Part shown: one piece after another, positions 1-10,210 of the stretch
How positions within the stretch are numbered: position 1 is the stretch's first letter
Layout of the letters: each line of letters opens with the position of its first letter
Assembly: GCA_963556695.1 (NCBI GenBank)
Contig: CAUWAG010000010.1
Coordinates: 2,542,001-2,606,000 of the forward strand
Direction: 5' to 3'
Length of the DNA stretch: 64,000 nt
Origin: Anthostomella pinea
Lineage: Eukaryota; Ascomycota; Sordariomycetes; Xylariales; Xylariaceae
Notes under the pieces: model-generated
Told to the model about the DNA's origin: nothing
What the model saw: only the letters and a program-made list of their open reading frames with translations
The model's database searches: none
Made by a program: the position numbers and the translations under genes

Positions 1-1
1 A

Positions 2-955
2 CCAATACTCACCAAGCCATTATGGAAGAAGCCCCCAGTCCGTAAAAACAAAGACAAAGAAACAGATCTCTTCAAGCAATGGCTACAGGAAAGAAATGCG
101 AACACTGACCTTGTCATCTACTCAGATGGATCACAATTAAACGACCAAGGCACAACCCGCACTGGATGGGGCTATACCATCAGGAAAGGCGGCACTACAC
201 AAGAAGTATACCGGGGAAGGGGCAGACTTCTACAAGCAGAAGTAATGGATGCTGAAGTCCATGGTGCTCTCCAAGGTCTTGCAACAGCCAGGGCAATTGG
301 ACATGGAAAACAGGTATATGTCTGCCTGGACAACACATCAGTGGTGGATGGGCTCAATGGGACTCCACCCGAGACATCACAGAAAATTTTTCTGCAATTC
401 CAAGAACTCGCCACAGCACACACTCCTGGAGTGACCATCAAGTGGATTCCTGGACACAGAGATATTGATGGTAACGAAGCTGCCGATACACTAGCAAAAG
501 AGGGTACTATGCTAGAAATAGACACAATAAACCTTCCTACAATCTCTTAGGTCAAGAGAGATCTCAAGAGAAAGGGCAAGAAAGAGTTCAACCAATGGTG
601 GAAAGACCAATCAGAACCTAAATATCAAGAAGTATACTCACATGCAGTAACTGAAAGAGGCCTTATATCCTTTAAGAGGAGCACTCTACACAGATTTCTA
701 GCGGCCAGATCTGGACATGGCGACTTTGCCAGATACCATGAACGCTTTGGGCATACAGACTCGAACAACCACTGCAGCTGTGGTGAAAAGAAAACACCAC
801 AATATATTTTCTTTTGTAAGAGGCTAGGAAAAAATCGGTTGTTGCCTAGGTACTCGCCTAGGACAGCCTGTTTACAATACTTAGGGGAGAGGAGCACAGA
901 ATGGGCAAAATTCGTGGAGAAGAGCAAGTTCTTTTCAACAATCTGTCTCCAATAG
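2..955 (+). pseudogene. LINE (non-LTR) retrotransposon ORF2 3' end: RNase H and zinc knuckle
   Basis: The frame is open from the window edge and keeps retroelement features to 955, with one in-frame TAG at 548-550. RNase HI motifs follow in order: YSDGS (about 120-135), the E of AEVMDAE, LDNTSVVDG, and PGHRDIDGNEAAD with the last H and D. Past the stop the same frame continues about 130 codons and ends in a cysteine/histidine segment, HCSCGEKKTPQYIFFC, as in fungal LINE ORF2 tails. RNase H removes the RNA strand during target-primed reverse transcription. The reverse transcriptase would lie left of the window. The stop could come from CAG by one C-to-T change, as RIP makes, so the copy looks inactive. 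Clade (Tad-like or I-like) is not decided. Confidence 0.85.
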
Positions 956-1146
956 ATAGCTGTTCTTGAAGGACCAGATGGATGACCCCAAGGTCATACC
1001 GCCGCAACAACGGGGATGGGCCCATGAGCAAGACTGACTGTACTTATTTTCTTGAGACCTCCACACCCCTGCGATGCAGAGGCTCTGGGAGGCGTGGTCT
1101 GCACTACTGAGGAGCTACCCCCCACGTTAAATACAAAACAAACAAA
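956..1146 (+). mobile_element. LINE 3' untranslated tail
   Basis: This non-coding stretch follows the LINE frame and ends in an A-rich run (aaatacaaaacaaacaaa) like a degenerate poly(A) tail. The Copia terminal repeat begins immediately after it, so the Copia element seems to have inserted at or next to the LINE tail. No gene is visible here. Confidence 0.5.
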
Positions 1147-1202
1147 CTAGGTTCCGTTGTCTAACTGTCAAGGTGCCCTCTAGGCGTACCTTTAATCCAA
1201 CA
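1147..1202 (-). repeat. Short 3' LTR of the Copia element (56 bp)
   Basis: On the minus strand it begins TGTTGGATTAAAGG and ends CGGAACCTAG. It matches 6059-6114 with three mismatches, and similarity stops abruptly on both sides. The TGTTGG start is common in Copia LTRs, but 56 bp is very short and the end is not the usual CA. Confidence 0.6.
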
Positions 1203-1261
1203 CACCCCCTCAGCCAGGCAGGCAACGGCTCTGGCTGAACTAGCCTATAGAGTAAATTACT

Positions 1262-2071
1262 TCAAGGTCTTGACTCAAAATCTCCTCTCTTCTCAATGGC
1301 TCCTTCCTTTGACCTCAAATCAACCTGTCTCGCCTGAGTGTCCACCAATCCCAACTGATCCAGAAATCCTGCCCACCGTTGAGCCGGCAAGGCCTTGGTT
1401 AACCCATCCGCTTTCATCTGTGCTAATGGTGTACTCGATGCTGACAGTTCCTTATTCCATTTCTTGTCAAAGCCAATGGTTATATATATCCACATGCCGC
1501 AATTTGGTTTTAAGAGGGCGATTTCGGCGATTACTAACTTAATTGTCTATGTGTTGTCGCATTCCACTTTCATCTTCTCGCGTTCGAGTTGAACACCAAG
1601 TTCTGTGACTAACCGGCTGATGTATAGGGTCTCTTTGACTGCCTGAGCCAGTGCGAGTAGTTCCGCTTCTGTGGTAGATGTAGTGACCATGTCTTGCTTG
1701 TTGGCCCTCCAGCCGATCAATCCTCTAAAGAGAGTCATGACAAATGCCTAAGAGCTCTTTTTGTCAAGAGTATTATCGGCAAAAGAAGCATCACTGGCCA
1801 CCATTAAATCGTCTCCTCCTCCAAACTGAAGAGAGTGGTGTCTTGTTCTGTATAGGTATCGGATGACTTGGTCGGCGGCATTCTGATGGATCTGACTTGG
1901 GTTATTAAGGAATCTCGCGAGGCATGATGTTGCGAAGGCTATGTCTGGTCGTGTGGAAACAGAGGCAAATAGAATGGAATCAATCTTTTGTTGGTATTTC
2001 TGGATCTCGTAAGGGGTGGCGTGATCTTGCCGGGACAGTAGTTAGTCTGTACCCATTGGGACCTCAGGGAG
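1262..2071 (-). pseudogene. Copia pol C-terminal part: end of RT and RNase H
   Basis: Read on the minus strand from 2071, this resumes near the end of Copia RT (LPEVPMGTD, then a TRPDIAFATSCLARFLNNPS block and a QVIRYLYRT block). RNase H follows with SDASFAD, TSTTEAELLALAQAVKE and, at the extreme C-terminus, MKADGLTKALP. These are standard Copia landmarks. At least two in-frame stops (after MGTD and after DKKSS) and a shift near 1540 break it. It abuts the solo LTR at 2072; the RT catalytic core that should come before is absent. Confidence 0.8.
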
Positions 2072-2285
2072 TGTCACGGCGAGCGTATTAAGGAGCTGGG
2101 ACATGGCCGGCAGCAAGCAGCTATTACTCTATTGACGAGAATATCAAGACTAGAGAGGAAAGGAAGAGAGAGAGAGAGATAGGTACAGTGGGAGGTTGCC
2201 CCTTTAAGGGGATCCTCTAGTCAGATCCTTCCCCTATTGGGAAGTATCCACTTGTCATGTGGGAAGGTCTGTGCAGGCCGTCACA
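2072..2285. mobile_element. Solo LTR, family A, copy 1 (inside Copia)
   Basis: A 214-bp unit beginning TGTCACGGCGAGCG and ending GGCCGTCACA. It is near-identical to units at 20242-20452 and 28487-28702 (opposite orientation) and 63736-63958. Flanking pentamers are GGGAG and GGAAG, a 5-bp target duplication with one mismatch. It lies where the Copia RT core is missing. A long AG-rich tract occupies the middle. The near-inverted ends (TGTSACGGC) would also fit a short MITE, but TG..CA ends and 5-bp duplications favour a solo LTR. Confidence 0.75.
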
Positions 2286-3315
2286 GGAAGTCTTTCTTGC
2301 GATAGCCGTGTGGCATTCGCATAAAGATCTTCTCATTGATGGGGGCATGCATAAAGGCGTTGACAACGTCGTACTGGATCATCTCGAGGTCAAACTTGGC
2401 CGCCAGGGCTATCAAGGTTCTGAACGATCTTCCAACAAGAGTAGCTGCATACGTTTGCTCCGAATGCAGCCCCTTCTGTTGATCTCCTCTGACCACAAGA
2501 CGTGCCTTGCACTTGATGAACCTCCCATGCTTATCAAACTTGTAGACATACACCCATATGCAGTCCAAGATTTGATACCCTCGTATAGATGAGTCTTTCT
2601 TTTGGATCTCAGTCCATGATCTCATGCCGTCATGACTTTTTAGGTGATCCTTTTCGGCTATTTTGAATAAGTGCCTTATTAAATAGGTTGCTAGTTTATC
2701 ACGCCATTGTAGCGCTTCTTCCAGAAGTCGCCTGTGCAATTTGAATCCATTTCGTAAGGCTCTCTTAATGCTTGCCCGATCTAGGGTGTTTTTACCTGAT
2801 CGTTCTATGGGCAAAGCCTTAAGGCCTGCTAGAAACGCCGCTTTCCAAGGCTCGAGCTCTTTTTGTCCTGGGTCTTGGAGAGGATTTTTGGGTTCCTCAT
2901 TCCCCTTCTGAATACTATGGCATAGCAGGGTGGACAGAGGACTAGGCAGTGGTAAAGGCAATAGGGCAAATTTTGCCGTGGTATATGGGTACTCATTCCC
3001 AATACCCATATCTATTTCCTCTTCGTCCTCTTAGACTTGTATCCCTGTCGGGATCACCGGGCCTCCTGCACTTCCATCCTCTACCCCTGTCAGGGGAGGA
3101 TATTGGTCTGCTTGCAGTTCATCAAGATTTTCTTCCTCGTCCTGGACATAGTCGTCGGACTTGGATAGAACGTACTTGTTGACCATGGCCTGTATCTCTT
3201 TAATAGTTGCTGTCTTCAAGTCATCTTGAAACCGCTCTTCATCCCTATCAAATACCTTGTTCTCATTAAAGCGACATCTCTTGTACTTATCACCTTTTTT
3301 AGGTGAGGCACCCAC
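2286..3315 (-). pseudogene. Copia pol: integrase C-terminus/linker and start of RT
   Basis: Two minus-strand frames (3315-3031 and 3009-2281) carry the linker between integrase and reverse transcriptase and then the start of RT: IWVYVYKFDKHGRFIKCKARLVVRGD, then YDVVNAFMHAPINEKIFMRMPHGYRKKDF. This is the Copia RT amino-terminal block containing the first catalytic aspartate (YDVVNAF). It ends exactly at the inserted LTR (2285/2286). The YVDD box and roughly 100 neighbouring residues are missing between this piece and 2071. Confidence 0.8.
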
Positions 3316-3787
3316 ACACGGTAGATATTGGAGGACCGATATCCAACCAAGTATCTAATCCATGTTTTGAGACTGAGTCTGTCTAGCCTTCAGCAACCCA
3401 ACTTTATGTTGATTATCATTGCGTAGACTTTGCAGCCATACACCCGGAGATGTCTCTAATTGGGGCGCTTGTCTGGGGCCATTGGTCGACCTGTCTTCCT
3501 CATGACTGCTTTAAAGAAGACATCAAAAGGGGTTTTTTACCCATTCTTTCTTTTTAGTATCTGATTATAGAGATATGTAGCCGCTTTAAGTATTTCTGGC
3601 CATAGGAAGGTCGGCAATCTAGCACCGATTCGCATTGTGCGCGCTTTCGTTTTCAGTACACCCCCTGGGCGCTCAGCACCTCCGTTTTTGGGCTTGTGTA
3701 TTGGGAGCCGAGAGCTCTACCTTGATCGTGGGGGCTTCTAGCCATCTTGCTATATCTGGTTTGTTAATGTATATCTTATTGTCTGTT

Positions 3788-4291
3788 TCAATTACCTTGA
3801 CTTTGATGTCGTATTGGCGTTGATACCACACGGATGATTGTTAGCGTAGTTCGATTCTCGAGAGCATAGTCCCATAAGCTACCAGAGTTTCTACATGTGA
3901 AGACCATGTGAGATGACTCGTCTGATAGGGACCTCTCGTAATGATGGAAGTCGAGAGCTAATCTTTCTCCTGGATCTTTGTGATTAGATTGTGGTGCTCT
4001 CTGTATATGCTGTCTGGCCTTGGACATTGCGCATGACTCGCATTCTACTCCTGTTGGTCCTCGGATGACCACCCCCTGAGATGCGCGCACTAGGTGTTTC
4101 AAAGCTTCTGGGCTAGGATGTCCTAGTCGTTGATGCCATAGCCACATGTTTCCAGTGAGGGGAGATCTTCTGGACCATGAGTTGTGTAGATGCTTCTTGC
4201 TTCGTTGTGCGGTGTGAAATATAGCATTCGGATCGTTCGGTTGGTAGTCGATGACATATTGGCCGTACATGTCCTTGATATGGCCGACCAA
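3788..4291 (-). pseudogene. Copia gag-pre-integrase domain and start of integrase
   Basis: The minus-strand frame shows WLWHQRLGHPSPEALKHL followed by CESCAMSKARQ, the H-H-C-C zinc site of the gag-pre-integrase/integrase N-terminal region. LALDFHHY follows and contains the first integrase-core aspartate. The rest of the DDE core (3316-3787) is scrambled by shifts and stops. The domain would normally bind and insert element cDNA; here it cannot. Confidence 0.75.
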
Positions 4292-4660
4292 GGTATTGTC
4301 TCTTCTTTTGAGACTGGTCTGCCTTTCTTTATTATCCCACTAATATCCTCCCTGTCTGAGTTCTCATAGGGATACGAGAGTGGTGAGGAGTGAGGGACAG
4401 TAGGCCGTATTTAGAAAGTTGATAATCGTGCTTCCAATGCGTACTTGCATCTCACTGTACGCTTAGATGGGTAGGGGGCGGTCTCCTGATCATATAAAAT
4501 CCCCTGGTAGCGCAGGCCTCTAGCTAGTTAGACGCCATGCTTGGTTTGTGATCGTGATGGTGCTTCCATTGTCTAAAATGACTGAATAGGCTAGTGGATA
4601 GTTGTCTGATTTGACAGCTGTGAAAGCTGATGGCACCTTGCCCATTGTTCTGCCATAGAG

Positions 4661-5760
4661 TCAATCTTGAATCTCTTCAGGCTCTTCTCCTTTAGGTTGA
4701 GGAGTCCTTGTATTTGATTTTGAGTTATTCCGTTTTAAGGCGCGGACTTGAGCTTGTAGTTCTAGATCTTCTAAGGCGTGGGTTGTCTTCTTGACGAGAT
4801 AGTCCCTAGGTCGGAAGCCTTTCCATGTCTTCTCCGGAAAGACATAGAAACAATTCGACAATGCATGTTCCATTCCACACGCTGGACATTCGGAATGGTC
4901 CTCATCCCTACTTCTCTCGTTCCTCAGTCAGCGTTTGGTCTGTTTTCTTCCAGGCTTTTTGTTTCCGGCTTTCTGTTCTTCTTTGCCAGAGCCCTTGCAG
5001 TTATAGGTAGACCCAAATGCACCTTTAGAGGCTTGTCCAGCTTTATTGGTGGTCTGTGAAATAGCCCTTATGAAGTCGTTGATAAGATCTCAATATTTGA
5101 GAATCCTGTGCCGGATTTGTTCATCCATAGTAACTGCATAAGTGCTTGACCACATGGGAAATGCTTTGGATACTGTGTCAAGGAAGTCTTCGGCCCATGA
5201 GCTCACATTGAGCGTCTCGGGAACTTCCTTCTGATGGGCCTTTGTAAAGGCGATCTTCTAAGAGGCAATCCATCTTGCTACGTTCTTGGGATTTCTGAGG
5301 GGTTGGAGTGCTGTCTTGTAGAGTTGTCTTGCATCCTCCTGCTCATCTGTACTAGCCATTCTGCACTGGGCTTGGAGATTTGCGTACCACTCCCAGATTG
5401 GTTGTTTTGGAATGCAGCAGGTGGTCTTGTAATGGTTTGCAATAAATTTGAGTATATGGTTCTTAATTTTCTCTAAAGACAGTGCTTGCTTCTTGTGCAG
5501 TTTCTAGATTTGATCGTAGAAGCTATTGTTGAGTTCATAGGTTTGTTTCCCTGTTGTCGTTAGATCTGATAGCATCCATACGCCATTATTTTGCTTGTGT
5601 TGGATGATTTCGTCGTCTTCGTTTCTGTCATTTGGATTGGGATTAATTTTGATAGTTTGATTTGGTTTGAGAGTCGTTTGTTTCTTCTCGTATTTCTTTC
5701 ATGCAATATTCGGAATTTCTGGTTGTGGTATAATTCCCTTCTTCTGAATGAGGAGGTCAA
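4661..5760 (-). pseudogene. Copia gag remnants
   Basis: Short minus-strand frames at 4661-4873 and 5560-5760 flank heavily interrupted sequence. The first has a cysteine-containing segment (CFYVFPEKTWKGFRPRDYL) and a lysine/proline-rich end, as in the stretch after a Copia nucleocapsid. The second is charged and low in identifiable motifs. The assignment rests on position between the 5' LTR and the pre-integrase domain, so it is weaker than for pol. Confidence 0.5.
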
Positions 5761-6058
5761 GAAGACCTAGGGCGTCTGCCTTCAGTTGGAACTCATGGTC
5801 CCATTCGGGCCATTCTCTTGCTTCCGATAGTGATGCTGAGAAGTCTGCTTTCTTAGACTCTTAAAGGGTTAAAAGGACAGGCATTTTAGATATATAGGAT
5901 AGATAAGGTTTGTCAAAGGGATCAATGATGAGACTCTTAATTGTTAGATTTGAGCCAATTGTGAGGTTAAAGTGTATGTGTGTATTCTGTGTCCTTGAAG
6001 TGTCCCTGTGCGACCGTGGCAGCTTTTTGCCAGAGGGGGCTGGATCGGGACGGAACAG

Positions 6059-6114
6059 CTAGGTTCCGTTGTCTAACTGTCAAGGTGCTCTCTAGGCCTA
6101 CCTTTAATCCAACA
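6059..6114 (-). repeat. Short 5' LTR of the Copia element (56 bp)
   Basis: Direct-repeat partner of 1147-1202. Downstream of it on the minus strand comes the leader and then gag remnants. I could not recognise a primer-binding site with confidence. Confidence 0.6.
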
Positions 6115-7300
6115 GGGGCAGTGTTTAGCAGAGCGCTTTAGTTACTAAAAGGGTGCAAGAAAGTTTTGGCAAATGACGTCCCCTTTAAAATGCGAATCTT
6201 AGGCGGCTCTGAATCCCGTCCCTTCTCCCTAGTACGTGAACAGCTTTAGACCTTCCAATTTAGGAAGTCCCCAACTTACAGTTTAGAGCTATCAATAGAG
6301 TCATCTGCTCCTACTCGTCATTACATCTAGTAAAAAACAAAGATCTGATCCCTTTTCGATCGGATGTGGGGCAGGGATGTATACCCCTGCGTATTCCTTG
6401 CTCAGCCTGTGGGTGTGATCTGACCATCCATACTATGAGTCGATTCCATACATAAATGGTGTCACACTGTGTGCCCCAGTCTTTGATGTTTCACTGAGTT
6501 GCTCCTTCGGCTATCGGTATGCACGTCAACACCCGCTTGTGGGTGGGCAACTTATATGCCCTGTAAACAGTCCCCCCGTTTCTTGGTTATCTGTCAGAGC
6601 AGACGTAGCTTCGGAGCCGCCGTGAGCGTTTCTCGGGATATCGCACTCCGTGTCGATATACCGCAAGGACAAGGGGCGAGTTCTTTTTCTGACGACCTGC
6701 CCCATGAGATACCCAGCCCTTAGCGTTTTCGTCATCTTCAAATCCTTACACTACTGGCCCGCCTCCCCAGAATTTCCATCTGCCGATCAGCCTGGGGGAG
6801 CTCATCACCCCAGAAGATTGCCAAAATTTCCGTAGCGGTACGCGCCAAAGACCGAAATACCCGGAAGTAGGCAGTAACCTAGAGAAGAAGGCAGGGAAGG
6901 TAAACGAACAATGAGCAGCGATGGACGCAAAAGCAAGCGCTAGTAGGATTCGAATCTACTACCGTATACGTGTCTTGTGTGTCGTGCCGTGCTACATCTC
7001 AGTTCCTTCAATGACCGAATCGGGAAGGTTAGTTTTGTTAATAGATCTTGCGATTGTAGAGCCATGACACCATCACCACAAGTCGTAGAGGCAGGTCGTG
7101 CCTGCTATCGGTGGAAGCTACCACAGGCGATGATGAACGTAACATAAATAGGCCTCAATAATTCCGGATGAAGACATTTTCTTCTTCCCTCTACACACAC
7201 ACGCACACACACAAACAGCACAGCTTCCCTACATCTAAAGCCATCTTCCTCCCAAGACAACACAACCCCACCAATCAAATCACCCTAAACGACGCTCACC
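6115..7300. other. Intergenic; no gene seen
   Basis: No credible coding frame. A tRNA T-arm-like palindrome lies at 6943-6959 but no cloverleaf can be drawn around it. A TATA-like stretch (cataaata, about 7143) and a CA/CT-rich leader precede the secreted-protein gene at 7301. Confidence 0.6.
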
Positions 7301-7725
7301 ATGAAGTTCACTTCCGCCCTCGCCATCATCAGCTTGGCAGCCCCCGCCGCTCTAGCATCGCCCGCCCTCCGGGGCGACGGCAGCACCAGGGGATCCTTCG
7401 TCGCACGAGACGGCCAGGGCGCGGCTGACCACGCCAAAGCGGAGGCCATCGTGGAGGCGCTGCAAAAGGAGTACGGCAGCGACGTGTCAGACTGGGTAAG
7501 CAATTCTATCTTTTCCAACGAGCGAGCCGGACTGCCCTTAACTAACCACTCGCTGCGCAGGAGGACAACAAATTCCACACCCGCGACATGGCCCCCGCAA
7601 CGGTCCAGCCCCGTGGCTTTATGACTAACTTCGCCTGCGGTGTGATCTGCACGAACGATGGGCTCAAGGTCGATTCGGACGCGTGGAAAGCGTGCGTTCG
7701 GAAGTGCGTTGCTGGTAAGGGCTAA
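7301..7725 (+). CDS. Small secreted protein with CX3C-X14-CX3C motif
   Basis: Two exons (7301-7495, 7561-7725) encode 119 residues. The 65-bp intron has donor GTAAGC, an ACTAAC branch site and CGCAG acceptor. Residues 1-19 form a clear signal peptide (hydrophobic stretch ending AALA before SPALR), so the product should be secreted. The mature part is charged and low in cysteine until its end, where C91-x3-C95-x14-C110-x3-C114 forms a pair of CX3C motifs that could clamp two short helices, as in alpha-hairpinin peptides. No enzyme motif is visible. Secretion and disulphide pairing are inferences; an effector or antimicrobial role is possible but not shown. The conserved splice sites and unbroken frame make the gene itself convincing. 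Confidence 0.8.
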
Positions 7726-9498
7726 GATCGAAGTGGCAGAGGCCTAGGACATCTGTATAGGATGTCATTGTGTACCGCGTACGGCTTCCGGTTGCATTTT
7801 GTCTGCTGAGTTCACGCGATAACGTTATAGAATTGTACGATTAGACGGAGGGGACGGGGCAAGGATGGCATTCATTATAGACTATAGTACTCTACGTACA
7901 TCACATTCACTTTACAAGCTATCTACGCTGGAACGAGTATACCTGATCCACGAAAGTGCCGCTGTAACCTTCCTCCGACTGAAGCGATTGTGAGGCTGAG
8001 TTGATGTGTGTTGGACCATTGAAGTGATGGATGAGATTCAGTCGTCAGCGAGTGCAGCGACCAACTGCCTCAGGCTAGTCACCGCTGGAGCAACTGCTCA
8101 ACCGCTGCCGATTCCATTATATACCGTTCCGACTTGATTATGGCGGGGAGATCGCAATATCCGCAGGCTATGGTAATGCTTCCCCACCTACGGTGGAGGT
8201 ACTTTCTGTCTCCTTGCGCGATTTGTACTGTTAGAGGTCAGTGCAAATGACAGTCCCGAGTCTCCAAGATCAGGCCGGTCTGTCATCCCACAACTGCCCC
8301 TTCGTAGGCAACCTCCAGGCTGGCATCTCCAAGACAACAGCGGAGGGCACGTCCTATTGTTAGCTTCTTCAGGGGTAAAGGAGTATTCCCTCCAATGACT
8401 CATCCATCCGCTGAAGATGTATATGTCTCCAGAGTAAAGGCTCTGAGTCGAGGCGTCAACGTCAAATCCTCGAAACTGTCGAAGTATACCTCAACTATGA
8501 ATCCAGCAAGCTCAGTTTCACATTCGCGGTGAATCTCACATTGGACCACCCACTTTAACAATAGAATGATGATAACCTGACACGATGCCTGTCAAGTGAA
8601 AGATTGCGGCGTTGTCCAAGACTCAGGTGAATTGTTGTAGGTGCTGTAGGTACCAATATGTAATGATAACCTGGTCCTCGCTACATGCCGTCATTTCCTC
8701 CCATTCCCAGCCACGTAGAGCTATCATACTGTAAGGCATCGTCCGAGGCCACCAAGGCGCCACCTCACCAAGAGGCTGGTCAGATGGAGGGTGCGTTGTG
8801 GATGAGGTCGAACGACTCTGTCTTGAGATAATGCATTGTAGAGATGGCTTGCAACGGTACGACATGCAGAAACGTGTAGGCTCCTGTATGATGATGTCGG
8901 GAGAGGCGCATGACAAGCCGTGCTAGCAGCTTGCTGAATATATCGACCCGGCCCCTCCTGGGACCGATAGCGTGTCGACGTCGCCATGGGATGTGTGGTA
9001 GACATTATGCTTGACACGAGATTGAGATCACATCGTCGAAGAAAGACCTGTGCGGGAGGAATGGTGGGAATCGTGAGTTGGGAGCATCTGAAAGACATCC
9101 CCACGAGGCTGTACGTTGCCGGTTATTCCACTTCTCCAACCCACGCTGAATAGGCAGGAAAGGGGCTGAGCCCGATGTGGTCACAGCAGAGAACAATGGT
9201 GATATATCATTGGTCACTGCTGATGCGCAGTCAACATCGTTGATAGTCCTATGATAAGTAGTAGTAAGGCAGTCTGAAGAACTCTTCCAAGTCAGTGGGA
9301 GTGAGGCAGGTTAGCCATGCAGATGAAGCAGATGTAGTCGTAGCTGTGGGCAAATCAATTCGCGACACCATATGTGGGTACCCCTCGACTTATGTGCCCA
9401 GGTGGGCCCTCAATCGCATCTATTTTCTCTAGTTGTCTTACTCATGAGCACACCTACGGGTTCGTCTTGCCTTCTCCCGCCTCGGAGCCGACTGCCGG
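7726..9498. other. Intergenic; no gene seen
   Basis: Only short overlapping frames with no recognisable domains, signal peptides or splice-supported extension. It lies between the 3' ends of the secreted-protein gene and guanylate kinase, which converge here. Confidence 0.55.
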
Positions 9499-10210
9499 CT
9501 ATTGAGCCGTCGTGCTCTCCTCCTTCGGGCCGTAGACCCAACTTTCCAGGTTCTTAAAGGCCGTTTCCAATTCATTGTTTTCGATGACCGTGTCGAAATG
9601 CTTATACTTGCCGTCGTCGAGGGCGATGCCGTAGGTAATCTCCGACAAGGCCCGATCAAGCCGCTTCTTGATCTGCTCCTCCGACTCTGAAGCGCGACCG
9701 CGCAGGCGCTTCTCAAGCGTCCGGCGCATCCTGTCCTCCTCGGGCTCATCGGCTTTTTCTGAAGGTGTCGACGGCGGCTTGATAAAGACGTAGCGCGCGT
9801 TGAAGTGCGACTCCTTTACCTGCTTGACACCTTCTATGTCTATATCTAGCACGATAATCTTGTCATCCTTGTTGACGGCTGGGCGGGTAGCCTCTCTGCT
9901 GGTACCGTACAGGTTACCGCCAAACTCCGCACTGTCAGCCGGTTAGTACCATTGTCAATGTCGCTGATTCTGGTATAACGTGCTGTTCTATGAATGCATC
10001 CTGGTCAATGAGCTGCTTGAATTCTTCCCTCGTGACATAGTGATAGTGTACGCCCCTGACCTCTCCTGTTCGGGGCGCTCGAGTCGTATGCGATATCGAG
10101 AGAGAGAATGTGTTCGGGTGTCTGTCGCGGAGCATTGTCCAAAGTGTGCCTTTACCGACGCCGCTGGGTCCGGCGATGACGATGGGCCGGCGGTCGGTAG
10201 GTTTGTCCAT
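9499..10210 (-). CDS. GUK1: Guanylate kinase
   Basis: Transfers phosphate from ATP to GMP/dGMP, giving GDP for GTP, dGTP and GDP-mannose supply; normally cytosolic. Two exons (10210-9984, 9931-9499) give 219 residues. The P-loop GPSGVGKGT is at 14-22, followed by the GMP-binding STTRAPR-type segment (SHTTRAPRTGEVRGVHYHYV) and the lid (RLRGRASESEEQIKKRL). The 52-bp intron must use donor GCACGT and acceptor CTGACAG with branch TACTAAC. Only this GC-AG junction gives the family reading FIEHAEFGGNLYGTS; the nearby GT breaks the frame. A roughly 15-residue acidic insertion precedes the lid. The chosen ATG gives a family-like N-terminus, but the frame is open to an ATG at 10402, adding 64 mostly basic residues. 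Confidence 0.93.

Larger units (their letters stand above)
1147..6114 (-). mobile_element. Degenerate Copia-type LTR retrotransposon
   Basis: Minus-strand fragments in Copia order (gag, gag-pre-integrase, integrase, reverse transcriptase, RNase H) lie between two 56-bp direct repeats at 6059-6114 and 1147-1202. The right-hand unit is the 5' copy. A purine run (GAGGGGGTG on the minus strand) sits just before the 3' repeat, as a polypurine tract should. Many stops and shifts break the frame, the RT core is missing and a foreign solo LTR is inserted at 2072-2285. No target duplication is evident. The element is dead. Confidence 0.8.

Noticed and set aside
6935..7000. tRNA-like segment on the minus strand (T-arm GTAGATTCGAATCCTAC, B-box-like, followed by TTTT)
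   Set aside because: No 7-bp acceptor stem or anticodon arm can be paired with it. At most it is a tRNA or SINE relic.
9438..9749. Arg-rich frame overlapping guanylate kinase
   Set aside because: Alternative frame of the same exon. The guanylate kinase frame has the conserved lid and C-terminus.
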